This document shows positions 39,343-47,508 of a stretch of 64,000 nt of DNA, piece by piece (positions within the stretch are counted from its first letter, which is position 1; each line of letters begins with the position of its first letter). The DNA is from Nocardioides jiangsuensis (GTDB lineage: Bacteria; Actinomycetota; Actinomycetes; Propionibacteriales; Nocardioidaceae). The position numbers and the translations under genes are program-made. The notes beneath the pieces were generated by a model. It had not been told where the DNA came from and searched no databases. It worked only from the letters and a program-made list of their open reading frames with translations. The stretch covers positions 868,001 to 932,000 of the forward strand of contig NZ_JAIEZQ010000002.1 of the NCBI RefSeq assembly GCF_019679455.1, in the 5' to 3' direction.

Positions 39343-41241
39343 GTGAGTACGACGAGCCAGCAGCCTGCCGCGCCCCAGCCGGGGCTCATGGTCGGCGACT
39401 ACCGGCTGCTGACCAAGATCGGCGAGGGCGGCATGGGGGTCGTGCACCTCGCGCAGGCCCCCGACGGCGACCGGGTCGCCCTCAAGGTCCTGCGCCCGCA
39501 CATCGTCGGCGACGACGAGGCCCGCGAGCGGCTCGCCCGCGAGGTCGCCTCCCTCCGGCGCGTGCGCAGCCCGCGCGTCGCCGAGATCGTCGACGCGGAC
39601 CCGTGGGGCGAGACGCCGTTCGTGGCCACCCGCTACGTGCCCGGCCTCTCCCTGCACGAGCACATCCGGCAGGAGGGCCCGGTCGAGGGCGGCGATCTCC
39701 GCTGGTTCGCCGCCGGCCTCGCGGAGGCGGTGATCGCGGTCCACTCCGTCGGCGTGCTGCACCGGGACATCAAGCCGTCCAACATCCTGCTCGAGGGCCG
39801 CTCGCCGGTCCTGATCGACTTCGGCCTGGCCCGCCTCGCCGAGGACCCCCGGCTCACCGCGACCGGCTGGCTGCTCGGCACCCCGGGCTACCTCGCCCCC
39901 GAGATCCTCTACGGCGACGACGCGACCGCCGCCTCCGACGCGCACTCGTGGGCCGCCACCGTGGTGTTCGCCGCGACCGGGCGGCCGCCGTTCGGCCGCG
40001 GCCCCGCGATGGCGATCATGGACCGGGTCCGGCGCGGGGAGCACGACCTCACCGGCGTGCCCGCGGACCTGCTCCCGCACGTCGAGCGGTGCCTGGCCCC
40101 CGAGGCCGCCGACCGCCCCGAGCTGGCCGCCGTGCTCTCCTCGCTGCGCGGGCGACCGCCGGCCCCGGCCGCCGCGGGACCCGTCGGCGGGCCTGTCGAC
40201 GAGCCGACCATGCCGTTCGCCCTCGCCTCGCCTCCGGACGAGGACGGCACCGAGGTGCTCGGCGACGACGCCCCGACCGTGGGCGTGCGCCCGACCTCGG
40301 GCATCGACCCCACGACGCCGCTCACCGCGACCTCGGGCATCGACCCCACGACGCCGCTCACCGCGACCTCGGGCATCGACCCCACGACGCCGCTCACCGC
40401 GACCTCGGGCATCGACCCCACGACGCCGCTCACCACGGCCGCGGGAGCGGACCCGACCACGCCGTACACCACGGCCGCCCCGGCGCCGGCCACCGCGCAC
40501 CCCGGGCCGTCGGTGCTCCAGCCGGCGCGGGCGCCGTACATGACCCCGGCCCCGCCGCAGACCCAGGTCCAGCCCCGGCCGCCGATGCAGCACCCGGCCC
40601 AGCAGGTCCCGGTGAAGGCGCCGCCGGAGCCGTGGCGCCCACCGCCGGGTGGCCTGGCCCGGTTCCAGCGGGGCACCCTGCTGCTCGGCCTGTTCGCGCT
40701 GGTCGCGGTGCTGTTCGCGGCGGCGCCGTACGTGTCCGTCGTCCTGCTCGGCGTGGGCGCGCTCGCGGTGCGCACGCTGTCCTGGGTGTCGGAGTCGACC
40801 CGCGACCGGCGGTGGCGACGCGGCGGCACCACGTGGTACGACGGGCCGCTCGCCGTCCTGACCGCGCCGTGGTACCTCGTCGTGGCGACCGGCGGCACCC
40901 TGATGCTGCTGCTCTGGTCGTCGGCGCTCGCGTTCATGGTCGGGGTGGGCTTCATGCTCTTCCGGCTGCCGATGCGTTCCGGCCTGCTGACCATGGGCGC
41001 CGTGCTCGCGTTCTCGCTGTGGTGGGGCCCGGGCTCCAAGCGGCTGCGCGTGCCGGTGCGGAAGCTGGTCGTGCGCACCACCGCCCGGCCGTGGCTTGGC
41101 TGGCTCGGCATCCTCGCGGTCGGCGCCCTGGTGGCGCTCACCGGCTACACGCTGGTGACCACCGGGACGGCGTGGGACCCGCAGCCGGGCCCGCCCTGGC
41201 GTGCGGGCACCCTGCTCGGCGACCTGCGCAGCTTCCTCTGA
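39343..41241 (+). CDS. Membrane Ser/Thr protein kinase (PknB-like kinase domain, no PASTA)
   Basis: The 632-residue protein has a Hanks-type kinase domain (about 15-270): glycine loop IGEGGMGVVHLA near 27, VALK, HRDIKPSNILL near 140, DFG near 159 and GTPGYLAPE. A Thr/Pro-rich linker follows with four near-identical 12-residue repeats (318-365), possible phosphorylation sites. From about residue 440 there are several hydrophobic segments (LLLGLFALVAVLFAAAPYVS, WYLVVATGGTLMLLLWSSA, LGILAVGALVALTGYTLV), so it is membrane-anchored without an evident extracellular PASTA sensor. Targets unknown. Confidence 0.88.
   Translation: MSTTSQQPAAPQPGLMVGDYRLLTKIGEGGMGVVHLAQAPDGDRVALKVLRPHIVGDDEARERLAREVASLRRVRSPRVAEIVDADPWGETPFVATRYVPGLSLHEHIRQEGPVEGGDLRWFAAGLAEAVIAVHSVGVLHRDIKPSNILLEGRSPVLIDFGLARLAEDPRLTATGWLLGTPGYLAPEILYGDDATAASDAHSWAATVVFAATGRPPFGRGPAMAIMDRVRRGEHDLTGVPADLLPHVERCLAPEAADRPELAAVLSSLRGRPPAPAAAGPVGGPVDEPTMPFALASPPDEDGTEVLGDDAPTVGVRPTSGIDPTTPLTATSGIDPTTPLTATSGIDPTTPLTATSGIDPTTPLTTAAGADPTTPYTTAAPAPATAHPGPSVLQPARAPYMTPAPPQTQVQPRPPMQHPAQQVPVKAPPEPWRPPPGGLARFQRGTLLLGLFALVAVLFAAAPYVSVVLLGVGALAVRTLSWVSESTRDRRWRRGGTTWYDGPLAVLTAPWYLVVATGGTLMLLLWSSALAFMVGVGFMLFRLPMRSGLLTMGAVLAFSLWWGPGSKRLRVPVRKLVVRTTARPWLGWLGILAVGALVALTGYTLVTTGTAWDPQPGPPWRAGTLLGDLRSFL
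40294..40437 (+). repeat. 36-bp in-frame tandem repeat in the kinase linker
   Basis: Four copies of a 36-bp unit encode TSGIDPTTPLTA. The first three are identical at DNA level, the fourth differs only at its end, and a diverged fifth copy follows to 40473. The near-identity points to recent expansion and likely length variation between strains. Confidence 0.9.
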
Positions 41242-41301
41242 CCCCTCCTCGGCGGCGGTCCGGACCAGCCGGTCCGGACGCGCCCGGATCCCGAGACGCG
41301 G

Positions 41302-41330
41302 TTCCGAGGTGTGGACGTCTCTGGCAGACT
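41302..41330 (+). promoter_or_regulatory. Promoter of the cimA leader
   Basis: TTCCGA (41302-41307), 17 bp, CAGACT (41325-41330). The box ends 7 nt before GTG 41338, so transcription would start at or next to the leader peptide start codon. Confidence 0.5.
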
Positions 41331-41337
41331 CGGGGTC

Positions 41338-41367
41338 GTGCAGCGATGCGTCACCATTATCAGCTAG
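41338..41367 (+). CDS. cimA leader peptide (9 aa)
   Basis: GTG starts the frame MQRCVTIIS, with Val-Thr-Ile-Ile codons (GTC ACC ATT ATC) just before the stop. CimA feeds isoleucine synthesis, so Ile codons here fit peptide-leader attenuation. The TAG stop overlaps the first hairpin of the attenuator. An alternative frame from ATG 41346 reads through the attenuator to a TGA overlapping the cimA GTG. Confidence 0.55.
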   Translation: MQRCVTIIS

Positions 41368-41419
41368 CGCGCCAGGACACCCGGCGCGCTGACCTCTCGT
41401 CCCCACGGGAGGTCTTTTT
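41366..41419 (+). terminator. Attenuator hairpins upstream of cimA
   Basis: Hairpin 1: AGCGCGCC (41366-41373) pairs with GGCGCGCT (41383-41390). Hairpin 2 abuts it: a 10-bp stem starting GACCTC (41391) and ending GAGGTC (41414) around a CCCC loop, followed by five T (41415-41419), a clear intrinsic terminator. It lies 46 bp before the cimA GTG. Confidence 0.8.
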
Positions 41420-41464
41420 GTTTCCTGACGGCGGCGCCGACCACCACGACCCGAGGATGAAGCA

Positions 41465-43051
41465 GTGACGACCAGCGACTTCCACGTCTACGACACGACG
41501 CTGCGCGACGGTGCCCAGCAGGAGGGCCTGAACCTCTCGGTCGCCGACAAGCTGAACATCGCCCGCCAGCTCGACGGGCTCGGGGTCGGCTACATCGAGG
41601 GCGGGTGGCCGGGCGCCAACCCCAAGGACACCGAGTTCTTCCGCCGCGCCCGCAGCGAGCTCACCCTCGGCACCGCCGAGCTCGCCGCGTTCGGCGCCAC
41701 CCGCCGCGCCGGGGTCAAGGCCGCCGACGACCCGCTGGTCGCCGCCCTGCGCGACAGCGGCGCCGGCGTGGTCACGCTGGTCGCGAAGTCGCACGACCGG
41801 CACGTCGAGCTCGCGCTGCGCACGACGCTCGAGGAGAACCTCGCGATGGTGCGCGACACCGTCACCCACCTCCGCGCGGAGGGGCAGCGGGTCTTCCTCG
41901 ACGCCGAGCACTTCTTCGACGGCTACCGCGACAACCGCGACTACGCGCTCGAGGTGCTCCGCACGGCGTACGGCGCCGGCGCCGAGGTGATCGCGCTGTG
42001 CGACACCAACGGCGGCATGCTCCCGCCCTGGGTCGCCGAGGTGGTGCACGACGTCCTGGAGAGCACCGGGGTCCGGGTCGGCATCCACTGCCACAACGAC
42101 ACCGGCTGCGCGGTCGCGAACACCCTCGCCGCCGTGGAGGCCGGCGCCACCCACGTCCAGGGCACGCTCAACGGCTACGGCGAGCGCACCGGCAACGCCG
42201 ACCTGGTCTCGGTCGTGGCCAACCTCGAGCTCAAGCTGGACCGGGCGGTTCTGCCCGCGGGCCGGCTGCGCGAGGCCACCCGGATCGCGCACGCGGTCGC
42301 GGAGGTCACGAACTTCCCGCCGGCCTCGCGCCAGCCGTACGTCGGGGTCAGCGCGTTCGCGCACAAGGCGGGCCTGCACGCCAGTGCGATCAAGGTCGAC
42401 CCGAACCTCTACCAGCACATGGACCCGGTGCTCGTCGGCAACGACATGCGCCTGCTCGTCTCCGACATGGCCGGCCGCGCCAGCATCGAGCTCAAGGGCC
42501 GCGAGCTCGGCTTCGACCTCGGCGTGGACAAGGACCTCGTCACCCGGATCACCAACCGGGTCAAGGACCTCGAGTCCCGCGGCTACACGTTCGAGGCCGC
42601 GGACGCCTCCTTCGAGCTGATGCTGGTCGAGGAGGTCGAGGGGCGCCGTCCGTCGTACTTCGACATCGAGTCGTGGCGGGTGATCACCGACTCCAGGCCG
42701 GGGGAGGAGGCGGTCTCGGAGGCCACCATCAAGCTGCACGCCGGCGGCGCCCGGATCATCACCACCGGGGAGGGGAACGGGCCGGTCAACGCGATGGACC
42801 ATGCGCTGCGCGAGGCGATCGGGCAGGCGTTCCCCGAGGTCGCGAAGTTCGAGCTCATCGACTACAAGGTGCGCATCCTCGACCAGGGACACGGCACCGA
42901 CGCGGTCACCCGCGTTCTCATCGAGACCACCGACGGCGAGCGGTCCTGGGTCACCGTCGGCGTCGGGCACAACGTGATCGAGGCGTCGTGGGGCGCGCTC
43001 GTCGACGCGGTGACCTTCGGCCTGCGCCGGCACGAGGAGAAGCTGCCGTAG
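41465..43051 (+). CDS. cimA: (R)-Citramalate synthase
   Basis: CimA condenses pyruvate and acetyl-CoA to citramalate, giving 2-ketobutyrate for isoleucine without threonine. The 528-residue protein has the HMGL-like signature DTTLRDGAQQEGLNLS, metal-binding HCHNDTGCAVAN and a C-terminal regulatory LeuA-type dimer domain. The group is also annotated as isopropylmalate- or homocitrate-synthase-like, but length, motifs and the Ile-coding leader favour CimA. The start is GTG. Confidence 0.88.
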   Translation: MTTSDFHVYDTTLRDGAQQEGLNLSVADKLNIARQLDGLGVGYIEGGWPGANPKDTEFFRRARSELTLGTAELAAFGATRRAGVKAADDPLVAALRDSGAGVVTLVAKSHDRHVELALRTTLEENLAMVRDTVTHLRAEGQRVFLDAEHFFDGYRDNRDYALEVLRTAYGAGAEVIALCDTNGGMLPPWVAEVVHDVLESTGVRVGIHCHNDTGCAVANTLAAVEAGATHVQGTLNGYGERTGNADLVSVVANLELKLDRAVLPAGRLREATRIAHAVAEVTNFPPASRQPYVGVSAFAHKAGLHASAIKVDPNLYQHMDPVLVGNDMRLLVSDMAGRASIELKGRELGFDLGVDKDLVTRITNRVKDLESRGYTFEAADASFELMLVEEVEGRRPSYFDIESWRVITDSRPGEEAVSEATIKLHAGGARIITTGEGNGPVNAMDHALREAIGQAFPEVAKFELIDYKVRILDQGHGTDAVTRVLIETTDGERSWVTVGVGHNVIEASWGALVDAVTFGLRRHEEKLP

Positions 43052-43057
43052 GCGGGG

Positions 43058-43713
43058 TCAGCCGACCAGCGTGACCGTGCCGTCGCGGACCACGAGCGCC
43101 TGGCCGTCGCGCAGCGCGCGGTGCGGCGTCCCGTCCGCCGCGTAGCGCGAGCGGCGACCTCGCCGAGCAGCTCGCTCTCCGGGTGACCCGGCGAGTCGAC
43201 GTGAGGCACGAACGCGACGTCGAGCAGCCCCAGTCCGTCGTACGTCGCCGGCACGCCCGCCGTCCGCTGCACCACGTCCGGGTCGTCGCAGTGCTCCAGG
43301 CCGCGCAGGCTCGGCGCGAGCACGCACGGACCGGCGCTGTAGCCCGCGTAGACGAGCCGGGCCGCGCGCACGAGCTCGGTGAGCACGGCGTCCGCGCCGC
43401 TCGCGGCCAGCGCGTGCCGGAGCATGAACACGTTCCCGCCGCGCACCCACGCGCCGTCGCACGCAGCGAGGTCCGTGCGCAGCCGCTCGGTGTCCGGACC
43501 GGGGCCGGTGTACGCCCGGAGGTCGAGCTCGTGGGGCTCGAGCCCGAGCGCGGTGAGCGCCTCGATCTCACGCATGACGCCGGCCGCGCGCTCGTCGGCA
43601 GGCTGGTGGTCCATCGCGTTGGCGACAACGGCCACCCGGGCCCGTTCCGGCAGCATCGCCACGAGGTGCTCGGGCCGGTCGCCCATGCGGAACGACGACA
43701 GGTACATCCTCAT
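43058..43713 (-). pseudogene. Peptidase E (S51) gene with frameshift near the 3' end
   Basis: The first 185 or so codons encode an S51 dipeptidase-type protein: MRMYLSSFRMGDRPEHLVAM, GGNVFMLRHAL, the nucleophile motif AGYSAGPCVLAPSLRGLE and VPHVDSPGHPESELL. Near 43145-43155 the frame shifts; the rest of the family C-terminus (RYAADGTPHRALRDGQALVV and onward to a stop at 43058) continues in another frame. The simplest fix is removing an extra GC at the shift. It may be a real mutation or a sequencing error. The unshifted frame runs on into cimA. The start has GGAGGAG upstream. Confidence 0.8.
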
Positions 43714-43871
43714 CGTGCGGCTCCTCCGACTCCTCGTGACCGGTCCGGGCCTAGGGTCTCACCCACCGCGCGACCTGGCCCGAATGTCGGCTCTGGTCAG
43801 CGGTGCCTTCTTGCCCTACGCTGCCGCAGCGGGAGAGTTCCCGCATTCCGCACATTCCAGGGGGAAGCCGC

Positions 43872-44300
43872 ATGACCACCACACCACGCCGTACGCCCGG
43901 ACGCCTGCGAGCGGCCGTTCTCGCCACCACGCTGCTCGGCGGCGTGCTCCTCGCACCGGCCACCGTCGCCGAGGCCCAGGAGGGCTCGAAGATCACCGGT
44001 CGCTGGGTCGGGAAGGTCTCGCAGTCCGGCTTCGACCCGTACCGGGCCAAGCTCCGGATCGTGCGGAACGACGACGGCAGGCTGCGCGGTCGCATCGTGT
44101 ACGCGAACTGCTCCGGGGTGTGGAAGTACCGCGACACCGATGCCGGATGGACGAAGTTCACCGAGGTCATCACCCACGATCCTGGAAAGACCAGCTGCGT
44201 CCCGCGGCTGAACGTGAAGGTGAAGCGGGTCGACGCGAGGCTGCGGATCGTGTGGACCCACGACGGCGAGAAGGCGACCGCGCTCGCCCGCCGTCCCTGA
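43872..44300 (+). CDS. Small secreted protein, unknown function
   Basis: The 142-residue protein starts with a signal peptide (basic MTTTPRRTPGRLR, hydrophobic AAVLATTLLGGVLLA, probable cleavage after AEA near 37). The mature part is basic and beta-rich (GRWVGKVSQSGF, RLRGRIVYANCSGVWKYRD) with two cysteines that could pair. GGGGGAAG precedes the ATG. I do not recognise a family. It diverges from the broken peptidase E gene. Confidence 0.7.
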   Translation: MTTTPRRTPGRLRAAVLATTLLGGVLLAPATVAEAQEGSKITGRWVGKVSQSGFDPYRAKLRIVRNDDGRLRGRIVYANCSGVWKYRDTDAGWTKFTEVITHDPGKTSCVPRLNVKVKRVDARLRIVWTHDGEKATALARRP

Positions 44301-44311
44301 CCCAGGGCCGG

Positions 44312-44317
44312 TAGCGT
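44312..44317 (+). promoter_or_regulatory. -10 box of amidase gene, leaderless
   Basis: TAGCGT fits TANNNT and is 6 nt before ATG 44324, only 11 bp after the stop of the upstream gene. Confidence 0.45.
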
Positions 44318-44323
44318 CACCGC

Positions 44324-45757
44324 ATGGCCGCCCTCCATGACCTGACCGCGCTCGAGCAGGGCGCAGCGATCCGGAACCACGAGGTCTCCCCGGTCGAGCT
44401 GGTCGAGCACTACCTCGCGCGGATCGACCGGATCGGTGACGACGTCGGCGCGTTCGTCACGGTCACCGGGGAGCTCGCCCTGCACCAGGCCCGGCTGGCC
44501 GAGTCGCGGCTGAGCGGCCCGGACGCCGCCGGGCCGGAGTCGCTGCCCGTGCTGTTCGGCGTGCCCACGGCGGTCAAGGACCTGAACCAGACCGCCGGGG
44601 TACGCACCACGTTCGGCTCCGCGACCAGCGCCGAGTTCGTCCCCGACGTCTCCGACGAGGTCGTGCTCCGGCTCGAGGCCGCCGGCATGGTCAGCCTCGG
44701 CAAGACCAACGCGCCGGAGTTCGGCTCGCCCTGCTACACCGAGCCCGACGTGGCGCCGCCGGCCCGTACTCCGTTCGACCTCGAGCGGATGGCCGGCGGG
44801 TCGAGCGGCGGCGCGGCGGCCGCGGTCGCCGCCGGTCTCGTGCCGGCCGCCCAGGGCTCGGACGGCGGCGGGTCCATCCGGATCCCCGCGAGCTGCTGCG
44901 GGCTGTTCGGCCTCAAGCCGAGCCGCGGGCGGATCAGTGCCGGGCCCGTGTACGGCGACCCGGTCGGCCTCGGCACGTCGGGTCCGCTGGCGCGGACGGT
45001 GCGCGACGCGGCCGCGATGCTCGACGTGATGGCCGGCCCGGCCGTCGGCGACCCGTACTGGGCGCCGCCGCTGCCCGACGGGGAGACGTTCCTCGGCTGG
45101 TGCGACCGGGAGCCGGGGCCGCTCCGGGTCGCCCGGTTCAGCACCCCGGTGATCGCCGCCGCCGACCTCGACCCCGAGTGCCTGCGCGCCTACGACGACG
45201 CGACCCGGCTGCTCCTCGGCCTCGGCCACGACGTCGAGGAGATCGACGTGCCGATCGCGCCGGAGGCGGTGACCACCTTCGAGACCTGCTGGTCGGTGCT
45301 CACCGCGCTGGCGCCGGTGCCGGCCGGGACCGAGCACCTGCTGCGCCCGCTGACCCGGTGGCTGCAGGAACGCGGGCGGGCCGTGTCCGGCCCGGAGTTC
45401 GGCCTGGCCGTGGGGGAGATGCGCCGGGTCGCCGCGCAGGCGTTGGCCCGGCTGGCGCCGTACGACGCGGTGCTCACGCCGACGCTCGCGCAGCCGCCGC
45501 TCAAGGTCGGCGAGATCCGCGACGACGCCGACCCGCTGCGCGACTTCGAGAACCAGAAGCGGTTCACGCCCTACACCTCGGCGTGGAACCTCACCGGCAT
45601 GCCGGCCGCGTCGCTCCCGCTGCACATGACACCGGACGGCCTGCCGGTCGGCGTGATGCTCGCCGGCCGTCCCGCCCAGGAGCACCGGCTGCTGTCGCTG
45701 TGTGCGCAGGTCGAGGCCGCGGCGCCGTGGCACGACCGGCGCCCCGCCTGCTGGTAG
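44324..45757 (+). CDS. Amidase (amidase-signature family)
   Basis: The 477-residue protein has the Ser-cisSer-Lys triad: Lys in TAVKDLN near 84, [14 protein letters not shown] and the nucleophile region [12 protein letters not shown]. It resembles GatA but gatA is present elsewhere with gatCB, and this copy has no such partners, so it is a stand-alone amide hydrolase such as a nitrile/aryl-amide or 6-aminohexanoate-type enzyme. Substrate is unknown. Confidence 0.88.
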   Translation: MAALHDLTALEQGAAIRNHEVSPVELVEHYLARIDRIGDDVGAFVTVTGELALHQARLAESRLSGPDAAGPESLPVLFGVPTAVKDLNQTAGVRTTFGSATSAEFVPDVSDEVVLRLEAAGMVSLGKTNAPEFGSPCYTEPDVAPPARTPFDLERMAGGSSGGAAAAVAAGLVPAAQGSDGGGSIRIPASCCGLFGLKPSRGRISAGPVYGDPVGLGTSGPLARTVRDAAAMLDVMAGPAVGDPYWAPPLPDGETFLGWCDREPGPLRVARFSTPVIAAADLDPECLRAYDDATRLLLGLGHDVEEIDVPIAPEAVTTFETCWSVLTALAPVPAGTEHLLRPLTRWLQERGRAVSGPEFGLAVGEMRRVAAQALARLAPYDAVLTPTLAQPPLKVGEIRDDADPLRDFENQKRFTPYTSAWNLTGMPAASLPLHMTPDGLPVGVMLAGRPAQEHRLLSLCAQVEAAAPWHDRRPACW

Positions 45758-45764
45758 CCGCCGC

Positions 45765-46655
45765 TCAGCAGACGGCGAGGAGGCGCTCGCAATCGGCGAC
45801 GAGCCGGGCGCGCAGGGGAGCGCCGCGCTCGGCGAAGGCACGCTGCGCGGCGACGTACTCCTGCTTGCCCGCCGGGGTCTCGATCCGGACCGGGGTGTAC
45901 CCGAGGTCGGACAGGTCGTACGGCGAGGCGCGCATGTCGAGCACCCGGATGTCGCGGGCGAGGTCGAAGCAGTCCGCGACCAGGTCGCTGTCGACCAGGG
46001 GGGAGAGCCGGTAGGCGTGCTTGTAGAGGTCCATCCCGGCGTGCAGGCAGCCCGGCTGCTCGAACGCCGGCCGGTCGTCGCGGCCGGGCCGCAGCGTGTT
46101 CAGCGGCCGCGCCTCGTCGGTGAAGAACCGGAACGCGTCGAAGTGCGAGCAGGCCACCCGGTGCCCCTCGACCACCTCGTCGGTGCCGCGGGGACCCAGC
46201 CGCAGCGGCCACGAGGCGTGCCGGACGTCGGACTGGTCGAGCCGGTAGACCATCGCCCACTCGTGCAGGCCGAAGCAGCCGAGCTGGGCCGGGCGGGAGG
46301 CGGTGGCCGAGAGCAGCGTGTGCAGCGCGGTGAGCAGCGGGCGCTGTCCCGCGACGTGCTCCCGCGCCACCGTGGCGTGGCCGCCGGGCCGCTCGACGTA
46401 CCCCTTGAGGCCGGCGTACGTCGACCAGCCGCCCTCGAGCACGACGCCGTACCCGGGGTGCCACCGGCGCAGCGCCGCGGGACGCTGGGAGTAGTAGGTG
46501 AACAGGAAGTCCTCGACCGGGTGCGGCACCCGGGCCTCGCGGCGCTCGAGGTGCGGCCGCACCCACGCCTCGACCCGTGCCTCGTGGGCGGCGCGGCGCT
46601 CCCGCCACGTCGCCTCGTCCAGGACCGCGTCCCGGGTCGTCACCGCGTTCTCCAC
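45765..46655 (-). CDS. Conserved actinobacterial protein often annotated 3-methyladenine DNA glycosylase
   Basis: The 296-residue protein contains HPVEDFLFTYYSQRPAALRRWHPG, LGCFGLHEWAMVY and CSHFDAFRFFT, recalled from actinobacterial proteins labelled 3-methyladenine glycosylase. I see no helix-hairpin-helix or known glycosylase active site, so that label is doubtful; His/Asp/Glu-rich motifs suggest a metal- or substrate-binding enzyme. On the minus strand TACCCT (46663-46668) is 7 nt before GTG 46655, favouring a leaderless transcript. Confidence 0.7.
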   Translation of the reverse strand: MENAVTTRDAVLDEATWRERRAAHEARVEAWVRPHLERREARVPHPVEDFLFTYYSQRPAALRRWHPGYGVVLEGGWSTYAGLKGYVERPGGHATVAREHVAGQRPLLTALHTLLSATASRPAQLGCFGLHEWAMVYRLDQSDVRHASWPLRLGPRGTDEVVEGHRVACSHFDAFRFFTDEARPLNTLRPGRDDRPAFEQPGCLHAGMDLYKHAYRLSPLVDSDLVADCFDLARDIRVLDMRASPYDLSDLGYTPVRIETPAGKQEYVAAQRAFAERGAPLRARLVADCERLLAVC

Positions 46656-46695
46656 ACCCCCGAGGGTAGTAAGCGGCCGGGGGACCGCGCGCAGG

Positions 46696-46701
46696 TAGGC
46701 T
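46696..46701 (+). promoter_or_regulatory. -10 box of FAH-family gene, leaderless
   Basis: TAGGCT fits TANNNT and is 6 nt before GTG 46708. It lies 40 bp from the divergent start of the neighbouring gene. Confidence 0.45.
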
Positions 46702-46707
46702 CGACCC

Positions 46708-47508
46708 GTGCGCATCGCGAGATTCACCACCGGTGAGGACCCCCAGTACGGCATCGTCACGGGCGAGGTCGACGAGCTCGGCATCCCCGCGGAGGACAGC
46801 ATGGTGGTCGCCCTGGCCGGCGACCCGCTGTACGTCGGCATGCACCCGACCGAGGAGCAGCACAAGCTCGCCGACGTGCGCCTCCTCGCGCCGGTGATCC
46901 CGCGGAGCAAGGTGGTCGGCATCGGCCGCAACTACGCCGCGCACGCCGCCGAGATGGGCAACGACGTGCCCACCGAGCCGCTGATGTTCCTCAAGCCGAA
47001 CACCACCGTGGTCGGCCCCGGCGACCCGATCTTCTACCCCCGGCAGAGCAGTAACGTGCACTTCGAGGGCGAGCTCGCGGTCGTCATCGGCCGGATCTGC
47101 CGCGACGTCGCCCCGGACCGGGTCAAGGACGTGGTCTACGGCTACACGATCGGCAACGACGTGACCGCGCGCGACCTGCAGAAGAGCGACGTGCAGTTCA
47201 CCCGCGCCAAGGGGTTCGACTCGTTCTGCCCCCTCGGCCCCTGGATCGAGACCGAGCTCGACCCGAGCGACCTGCGCGTGCAGACGCACCTCAACGGTGA
47301 CCTGAAGCAGGACGGCACGACCCAGGACCTGATCTTCGACGTGCCCACGCTGGTGGCGCACGTGTCGAGCGTGATGACGCTGCTGCCCGGCGACGTCATC
47401 CTCACCGGCACCCCCGACGGTGTCGGCCCCATGACCCCCGGAGACGAGGTGGACGTCACCATCTCCGGCATCGGAACCCTGACGAACAAGGTGGTAACTC
47501 GTGACTGA
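46708..47508 (+). CDS. Fumarylacetoacetate hydrolase-family protein
   Basis: The 266-residue protein has the FAH fold motifs GIGRNYAAHAAEMG, FLKPNTTVVGPGDPI, metal-binding Glu residues in HFEGELAVVIG, NDVTARDLQ and the late TGTPDGVGPM. Family members decarboxylate or hydrolyse keto acids such as oxaloacetate or acylpyruvates. It overlaps gltX by 8 bp, a linkage common in actinobacteria, with no evident pathway link. Confidence 0.9.
   Translation: MRIARFTTGEDPQYGIVTGEVDELGIPAEDSMVVALAGDPLYVGMHPTEEQHKLADVRLLAPVIPRSKVVGIGRNYAAHAAEMGNDVPTEPLMFLKPNTTVVGPGDPIFYPRQSSNVHFEGELAVVIGRICRDVAPDRVKDVVYGYTIGNDVTARDLQKSDVQFTRAKGFDSFCPLGPWIETELDPSDLRVQTHLNGDLKQDGTTQDLIFDVPTLVAHVSSVMTLLPGDVILTGTPDGVGPMTPGDEVDVTISGIGTLTNKVVTRD

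Noticed and set aside
40294-40473. CRISPR-like repeat array
   Set aside because: The repeats are contiguous without spacers and are in frame within the kinase gene.
39097-41406. A 769-codon open frame on the minus strand opposite the kinase gene
   Set aside because: Shadow of the GC-rich kinase and ilvE genes; composition is Arg/Gly-rich without motifs, while the plus strand has a full kinase domain.
41346-41468. 40-residue frame from ATG 41346 (MRHHYQ...) overlapping the cimA start
   Set aside because: Not listed as a gene: the predicted transcription start leaves only about 8 nt of leader, it reads through a terminator, and the alternative GTG 41338 frame has the Ile codons. Kept as an alternative in the finding.
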